From: Panicum virgatum | Taxonomy: Eukaryota > Streptophyta > Magnoliopsida > Poales > Poaceae | Reading direction: 5' to 3' | DNA length: 64,000 nucleotides | Assembly: GCF_016808335.1 (NCBI RefSeq) | Contig: NC_053149.1 | Location: 15,613,714-15,677,713 of the forward strand | Part shown: piece by piece, positions 58,331 to 64,000 of the stretch | Layout of the letters: each line of letters opens with the position of its first letter | How positions within the stretch are numbered: the first letter of the stretch is position 1 | Position numbers and translations under genes: made by a program | The notes under the pieces: generated by a model | The model's database searches: none | The model's input: only the letters and a program-made list of their open reading frames with translations | Told to the model about the DNA's origin: nothing

Positions 58331-59342
58331 GGATGGTCAAGGAGTCCATCTAGACACTACCTCACGATATGTGCATATCAAATCCTCTATTCATGGCTCT
58401 ATGACTTTGACTTTGAGGGATCATATGTCCTTGGCACATACGGTGAATCAGATTGAGGGTAAAAATTTGGCTGACATACCAGTGGTATGTGAGTATCTGG
58501 ATGTCTTTCCGGATGATTTACCCGGGATGCCACCAGATCGCAATGTTGAATTTGCAATTGAATTGCAACCGGGAACGGCACTCATTTCCCGAAGACCCTA
58601 TCGGATGCCACCCAATGAATTGGCAGAGCTAAAGAAATAATTGCAAGAGCTGCTTGACAAAGGCTATATCCATCCTAGCACTTCGCCCTGGGGCTGTTCA
58701 GCACTCTTTGTTAACAAGAAATATCAAAGCCTCAGGTTGTGTGTGGACTATAGACTTCTGAATGCCGTAACAATCAAGAACAAATATCCCCTTCCCAGAA
58801 TTTATATTCTATTTGACCAATTGGTCGAGGCCAAGGTATTTTCAAAGATTGATTTCCGCTCGGGTTATCATCAAATCAAAATCCGAGTAGAAGATATTCC
58901 CAAGACAGCTTTCTCCACCAGATACGGGCTCTATGAATATCTGGTCATGTCTTTTGGGCTACCAAATGCCCCTGCTCATTTCATGTATCTCATGAACTCA
59001 ATGTTCGTTCCCGAGTTGGATAAGTTTGTCGTGGTTTTCATCGATGACATCCTTATATATTCCAAAAATGAAGAAGAACATGCAGAGGATCTTCGCATTG
59101 TTCTCCAACGTCTCAGAGAGCATCAGTTGTATGCCAAGTTCAGTAAATGCGATTTCTGGCTTAAGGAGGTCTAATTCTTGGGCCACATCATTTCGAAGGA
59201 CGAAATTTCTATTGATCCTAGCAAAATTCGGGATGTCCTGAACTGGAAGGCTCCCACCTCTGTTTCAGAGATTCGGAGTTTCCTTGGGCTAGCAGGTTAT
59301 TACTGACGATTTGTCCCGGATTTCTCAAAAATTGCTAAGCCC
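58331..59342 (+). pseudogene. Reverse transcriptase of the chromovirus-like element
   Basis: Copies element RNA to DNA. The frame enters with [15 protein letters not shown] and [12 protein letters not shown]. The palm follows: [45 protein letters not shown] and the active site FIDD in [11 protein letters not shown]. Stops interrupt at 58638-58640 (after ELKK, Gln expected), 59172-59174 (after KEV) and 59310-59312 (CGA-type Arg expected after GYY). The rest of the domain is well conserved and otherwise in one frame, so the decay is by point changes more than indels. Confidence 0.92.
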
Positions 59343-59850
59343 ATGACGGAACTACTCAAGAAAGGGGTGAAATTTCATTGGGACGACAACTGTGAACAGG
59401 CCTTTCAAACCTTGAGAAGGCTGTTAACGTCGGCCCCGATTCTGGTTCAGCCGGATATTACCCGGCCTTTTGACGTTTATTGTGATGCATCAGGCATGGG
59501 ACTCGGTTGTGTTCTCATGCAAAATCAGCGGGTGATTGCTTATGCTTCCAGAGCTCTCAGACGACATGAAGAAAATTATGCCACCCATGACTTGGAGCTA
59601 GCAGCAGTGGTGCTTGCATTGAAGATCTTGCACCATTATCTTCTGGGCAATCCAGTGCATATATACTCAGACCACAAGAGTCTCAAGTATATCTTTACCC
59701 AGAGTGAACTAAATTTGCGCCAGAGATGGTGGTTGGAATTAATTAAGGATTATGATCTGGAGATTCATTATCACCCGGGTAAGGCTAATGTTGTAGCCGA
59801 TGCATTGAGTCGCAAAGCCAGTTGCAGTTGCATCTCGGCCACAGTGGTGC
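59343..59850 (+). pseudogene. RNase H domain of the chromovirus-like element
   Basis: Removes RNA from the RNA-DNA hybrid. It is open and continuous with the integrase frame downstream (322 codons to 60311). Catalytic positions are visible: [13 protein letters not shown] (Asp), [11 protein letters not shown] (Glu), [10 protein letters not shown] (Asp) and [10 protein letters not shown] (Asp). All four acidic residues look intact. Confidence 0.92.
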
Positions 59851-60523
59851 ATGCAACTCTATGTCAGGAGATGGAGAAATTAAATCTGGCTATTGTATCT
59901 GAAGGCACACTTGCCAATATTACCCTCACACCGACGCTTCGAGATCAAATTGCTGCCGCACAGAAAAATAATGCATGCATGGAAAAGATCAGACAAAGGC
60001 TTATGGAAAATGACCCTAAGGTTGCATGTTTTCACCAAGACAGTGAGGGTGTCTTGTGGTTTAATAATCGCCTAGTGCTACCTAAAGATTTGGAGCTACG
60101 GAAGCAAATTCTTGATGAAGCTCATCTTTCTAGGTATTCTATCCACCCAGGCAGTAATAAAATGTATCAAAACTTGAAACAACGTTTCTGGTGGACAAGG
60201 ATGAAGCAGGAAATTGCTAGATATGTATCAGAATGTGACACTTGTCAGAGGGTTAAAGCGAGCCATTTGAGATCAGCCGGCCCTTTACAGCCCTTGAGTA
60301 TTACTTCCTAAAAGTGGGAAGATATCAGTATGGATTTCATTGTTTGCTTACCCAAAACTTCTAAGGGGTATGATTCGGTATGGGTTATTGTGGATCGCCT
60401 CACCAAGTCGGCTCATTTTCTGCCGGTAAAGACAACACATACGGCAAAACAATATGCTCAATTGTATATGGACCGTATTGTGAGTCTCCACGGGGTTCCA
60501 AAAATAATCATTTCCAAAAATTA
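59851..60523 (+). pseudogene. Integrase, truncated
   Basis: The zinc-binding HHCC motif is complete ([10 protein letters not shown], then CDTCQ). A stop at 60309-60311 replaces the residue before KWEDISMDFI. The core begins with MDFIVCLPKTSKGYDSVWVI (first catalytic Asp). It ends at HGVPKIIISKN followed by a stop, where the family continues into SDRG. The rest of the core, any chromodomain and the 3' untranslated region are absent because the sequence jumps into LTR DNA at about 60525. Confidence 0.9.
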
Positions 60524-60526
60524 GAA

Positions 60527-62507
60527 AAATGCTAAACCAATTGTGTTAGCTTCGTATCTTCATGCTCTACATGGTAGAACCACTAAATGTATGGTTTGAC
60601 AACTTCTTCTATGCAATTTTGTTTATGCTAAATAAAGGCCTTTATTGCTTGTTATATGCATAAATAGAGAGTTAGATTCATGCATGCATTTCTCATATCA
60701 TATGCATACGTGTAGCAGCCGCAGTGGAGGAGGTTGTCTACGAGGTGGTTGCGGAGTCACAGGAGCCGCTAGGGCAAGCCCAGCAGGAGGAGAGGCGTGA
60801 GAACCCGGCCCAAGACCCAGTTCACCCCAGTGCAGAGCAGCAGCTCGAAGGCAAGCCCCAGTGCATGTCCTATTATTTTAAATTATGATTTACTATATAT
60901 ATGTTTATTTATTACTTGTGCGTTAAGTTTTATGAATTATTTGGAACCCTAGTTGCATGATCCTTAGGTTCCCTTGAGTTATACTAGTATGTATAGTACG
61001 ATAGCGATGCCATGCTTAATAGGTCTCGGTAGAAGTCGGGTGATTTCTTGTCACTTGCGAGATATATGATTTTGTAGAAGTCGAGTAATTGCCGGTTACT
61101 CGCGAGAGGTATAATTATCTTTATATACTTCAGTAATTGAGATATGGAACGCAAATGTGGAAATGATGGAAACTTGAGACCGGACAGGGAATGATGGTGA
61201 TATATAGGTATGGCAGCAGGACAGGGTTCCTAGGTGTCTTAGCCCCGTCTGTGTCGATTAAGGACCGGTCGTTGTCGGCAGTGCTAATCGGGGATTAAAA
61301 TGTACTAACCGTATGCCGGGAGTAGGAGGTAGTCGAAACCGGTAAGCCTAGTATTGCTTTGCATTGAAAGTACAGGAATCCGCACCCAACTCCTAGGGTA
61401 GTCGAGTGGCCGCGGAGAAATGGGTTGCACGTTTTACTTTTGGCGGTCTCTCGTAGGGCTCGGCTGACTATATGTTGTTGGGCTGGTTCCTGTAGTTCGA
61501 GGCGGGGAGGAGAATGGTTGGTGCGTGTGGTCCGACGGGACTTATGTGTGCCGTGTTAGTTAGGTCCACCTTGCAAGGTTAAATCGGATCGACTCGCCGT
61601 GTCCCGCGGATATGAGGGCATTGATCTCTTTGTCGCCTCGTAGAAATGAGTTAGAATATTAGTGATATATGATGGATACTACTTTGAATTATTATTGAAT
61701 GATCCACCATGATTGCTTTAGATATACAAATATTAGATGATAGCCTATCTACATAAAATATGCAGTAAAATATTGAAAGTAAGGAACCACTTATAGATGT
61801 TTTTTCTGCAAATCAAACCACTAACCCGAAAGCTGTGCATGTCTAGATAATGGGCTATGTATACCTATAGTCGGGTAAGTCTTGCTGAGTATTAGTATAC
61901 TCATGGTTGTTGCCACAATTATTTCAGGTCATCCGGACGTCAAATTCTGCCCCTACTGTGTCAAGTTCATCTGCCGGGATACAGAGGGGTGGGAGGTGGT
62001 GGAGCAAGACCCCTAGGTTAGGGAGTTGTCGGGTTGCACACTTGAGGGCAGAGTGTGCAGCCCCTCTGTTTTGCGCAGACCGGTCTGACCGGTCCGTGGG
62101 ACCGGTCTGACCGGTGGATTCAGCAGGATAGTGGCGAACGGTCTGACCGGTTGGGTGAACCGGTCTGACCGGTCATGAAAAGTCAGAACTGGTATAGACT
62201 AGTGTACTTGTAGGTTCTTTTCTATTCGAATTTCGGTTACATATATTGTAATGTTTTATAAATTATGCAACTATATGTATATTTGAATTGGTTTGTAGAA
62301 CTTGTGTATCACTTGTTGTATTTTCAAGTATTTGTCACGTTCGTACCATCTGCGCCCACCTTCGCGTGGGACTACCGGTGTTGTTTCGATCGAGCCGTGG
62401 GTTGAGAAAGAGCCGTCAAATTAACCCATTAAACTAATGCGCATGATGTGTTCAAATGACGGCCATTACACTTAATTTAGAATTTTTAATTTGGCGGTTC
62501 CGTGACA
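60527..62507 (+). repeat. 3' LTR, 5'-truncated
   Basis: Matches 55077-57073 of the 5' LTR from CAATTGTGTTAGCTTCG to the terminal GTTCCGTGACA. The first 900 bases, including the upstream GACCGGTC and TCCGGATCATCCGG clusters and the TATA region, are missing. The palindrome copy here (61885-61904) has one change. GACCGGTC cluster at 62076-62173. Confidence 0.9.
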
Positions 62508-62661
62508 TCCAAATTTGCCATAACCGCTCAGGGGGAATGATTGGCCAACTTTCCAGAGTTACAAGAAATCAAGTATTTGGTTTTATCGTTGAAGAATTTT
62601 ATGGTTGCAGAAAGAAAATTAGACTTTTAGTGAAAGTTCAGGGAGTGAAAAATAAGACTTA

Positions 62662-62964
62662 GAGCATCTTCAACAGATTACCAATATCCCATATCCAAAA
62701 CATATGCTCTCTCCACTACCAATAACTACTTTTTGTATTTTAGGTAATAGTTGCTGCAGCAGACAACCAAAATACAATCACCAAGAATAGTGTAGAGGCA
62801 AAACCCCTACATTTAGGAGAGAGGAATGTGTGTTTTGGTGATTACCAAAGAAAACTTATAAGTAATGAGGATTGGATTGGTAATCTGCTGGACCACTTCT
62901 ATTATCAAAATATTAATCTTTCGGTATTGAGGAGAGGGATGAGTAATTTTTGTTGGAGATGCTC
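62662..62964. mobile_element. MITE of the GAGCATCTCCAACA family
   Basis: Starts GAGCATCTTCAACAGATTACC and ends TTGTTGGAGATGCTC. TTA precedes it (62659-62661), but AAG follows, so a PIF-type target duplication is only half visible. It is related, in reverse orientation, to 23850-24150. Confidence 0.75.
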
Positions 62965-63128
62965 AAGGGAAGCAAACACTGTATGGGCTTCGTATTGGAG
63001 CCTTACTGGGCCAGTTAACGTATGGGGCATGGATTACTGGGCTAAAAAACCGTGAAGATCCTCTTATGCTTTCTCATGGTTAGCCTGATGAGCTTAAAAG
63101 CTCATCCGGCCCACTAACTAGAGGCCCA
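62965..63128. other. Short unassigned spacer
   Basis: No feature recognised between the MITE and the bS21-like sequence. Confidence 0.4.
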
Positions 63129-63562
63129 ATGCTACAGTCCGCCTCGTCTGCTCCGTGCCGGCGCGCACCACCAGCACCGCGATGGCCCACCATGGCAGCG
63201 ACCTCTGCGGCCCCGCAGCGGTACTCCTCATGGCGCCCCCACGTCCCGCTGCGCGCGGGGTGCTGGACCGCGGTGTCCTTCCCGCTTCAGTCGTCGACCG
63301 CCACCATCGCGCTTTCCCTCTCCGTCTCGTCCTCCCCCGCGCCCCGCCGGTGGGCAAACCCAAGTACCATAACGCGAAGGTGGACGCGGGCGACGGAGAC
63401 GGCGTGGACGGGGAGGAGCTCCTGCGGCGGTTCACGCGGGGAGGTGGCGTGCGAGGGTCGTGGATAAGGTCCGGCAGCGGCGGTGGCACGATGACGCGCG
63501 CGACCGGCGCAAGCGCATGGCCCAGTCCACGGAGTGGAGGTTCCGCCGGAGGTGCGTCACTT
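63129..63562 (+). pseudogene. bS21-like (organellar ribosomal protein S21) sequence, frameshifted
   Basis: S21 is a small basic protein of the small ribosomal subunit in plastids or mitochondria. Three consecutive frames give a plausible protein. About 63198-63350 is a Ser/Ala/Arg-rich transit-like leader (MAATSAAPQRYSSWRPH). About 63350-63440 reads KPKYHNAKV, then GEELLRRFTR. About 63442-63560 reads RARVVDKVRQRRWHDD, then RKRMAQSTEWRFRRR. The ELLRRF and RxRKR blocks resemble the S21 core, from memory. The frame changes near 63350 and 63440 make it a pseudogene, unless the assembly has indels. A GTGCGT donor-like site follows at about 63550. A GC-rich non-coding coincidence is possible. Confidence 0.4.
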
Positions 63563-63613
63563 GCTCGATCGATTGATTTGATGGCTTCACTCCATGGTGA
63601 TCTCGCGCCATGA

Positions 63614-64000
63614 GCAGGCTTGATTGAGGTGCGTCACGCTGACCGCCGACGCCGACAACGACGCCGTGGCGCCGATGCCAACAACGCCGATGCTGAAGCT
63701 GTCGACGCCGCCAATGCCGATGCCGAAGATGCCAACGCCGCCAATGCCGATGCCGAAGATGCCGACGCCGCTGCCGCCACTGACGACATAGGTCCGCCCA
63801 TGATGCCGACGCCAAAGCCGCCGCCGACACCGCCGCGTCAGTGGCGGAGCCAGGGGGGCTGGCAGGGGCCATGGCCTTCCCTAATAATTCATGCACATAC
63901 AATCTAATTTACTTAATAACTAATTATTTAAGTTAATTAATGATCATTTAGATCTTATTTTTCTAGTAATTAGGACTTCTCATCGTTTAGAAAGTTTGAT
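63614..64000. other. Minisatellite-like and unassigned right edge
   Basis: After the bS21-like sequence come GCCGATGCC-type repeats and then, from about 63840, GTGGCGGAGCCAGG-type sequence that often marks the start of a dispersed grass repeat. 63900-64000 is AT-rich. No gene is supported. Confidence 0.4.
63690..63780 (+). repeat. 30-bp tandem repeat
   Basis: Two adjacent copies of a unit with GCCGCCAATGCCGATGCC followed by GAAGATGCC, plus partial copies on both sides. Read in frame it gives an Ala/Asp/Asn-rich repeat. Confidence 0.8.

Larger units (their letters stand above)
54166..62507 (+). mobile_element. Gypsy retrotransposon, chromovirus (Del/Tekay-like), decayed
   Basis: Order: 5' LTR (54166-57073), primer-binding site, gag fragment, protease, reverse transcriptase, RNase H, integrase start, then an abrupt join into the last 2 kb of a 3' LTR. 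The two LTR copies are close (about eight differences over 134 bases at 56640-56773 versus 62078-62211). The outer flanks do not match (TCTAC against TCCAA), so the 3' LTR may come from a rearranged or different copy. Many stops replace Trp, Arg or Gln codons. I infer the lineage from domain order and long LTRs, not from an alignment. Confidence 0.85.

Noticed and set aside
54161..62512. Target-site duplication for the chromovirus-like element
   Set aside because: TCTAC before the 5' LTR and TCCAA after the 3' LTR differ at three of five bases.

Overview
This window is nuclear DNA from a flowering plant, almost certainly a grass. The evidence is GT-AG introns, CACTA, hAT, Stowaway and Tourist-type DNA transposons, Copia and Gypsy LTR retrotransposons with LTR families typical of grasses, and one intact grass-type DUF247 gene. 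A panicoid grass is possible, but I cannot fix the species. No prokaryotic features, CRISPR arrays or convincing intact tRNA/rRNA genes were seen. Most of the 64 kb is nested transposable elements, many of which can be bounded by their own target-site duplications (TSDs).

Layout. 1-12009 is most of one large CACTA (En/Spm) transposon whose left terminus lies outside the window. It carries a broken TNP2-type transposase gene (1618-5307) and a better preserved multi-exon Transposase_24-type gene (8174-11184), and it hosts a Stowaway MITE. 12748-16267 is a solo LTR of a long-LTR Gypsy family. 16576-16928 is a near-perfect fold-back MITE. About 17755-22501 holds two CACTA-type remnants, each interrupted by an LTR. 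22502-26405 is mostly unassigned DNA with two MITEs and a LINE scrap. 26414-30462 is a non-autonomous hAT element (8-bp TSD) carrying a 2.7-kb solo LTR. 30471-37182 is GC-rich, exon-like and MITE-rich DNA without a supportable gene. 37183-39541 has a small CACTA element, a MITE and a second hAT element. 39872-41153 is a Stowaway-type MITE split by an LTR.

41197-51863 is a complete minus-strand Gypsy element of the Tat type (TSD ACTTG). It is itself host to a solo LTR (TSD AGACC), a hAT-type MITE (8-bp TSD) and an Angela-like Copia LTR. It sits immediately upstream of the only intact host-type gene, DUF247 (51923-53485). 54166-62507 is a plus-strand chromovirus-like Gypsy element (Del/Tekay type is my best guess). 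It has a 5' LTR, a decayed gag-pol and only the last 2 kb of its 3' LTR. The right edge holds a MITE and a frameshifted bS21-like ribosomal protein sequence.

The most interesting pattern is not a gene. In four different LTR families the DNA upstream of the TATA box holds clusters of short GC-rich palindromes, with a different palindrome in each family: GACCGGTC, CGGACCGTCCG, GGCCGGCC and TCCGGATCATCCGG. The GACCGGTC form is shared by two distantly related Gypsy elements and also occurs inside gag-pol-region DNA. A second pattern is a set of four degenerate, minus-oriented tRNA-like segments, three of them inside CACTA elements. All assignments come from reading the sequence and the supplied translations; no database search or folding was run.
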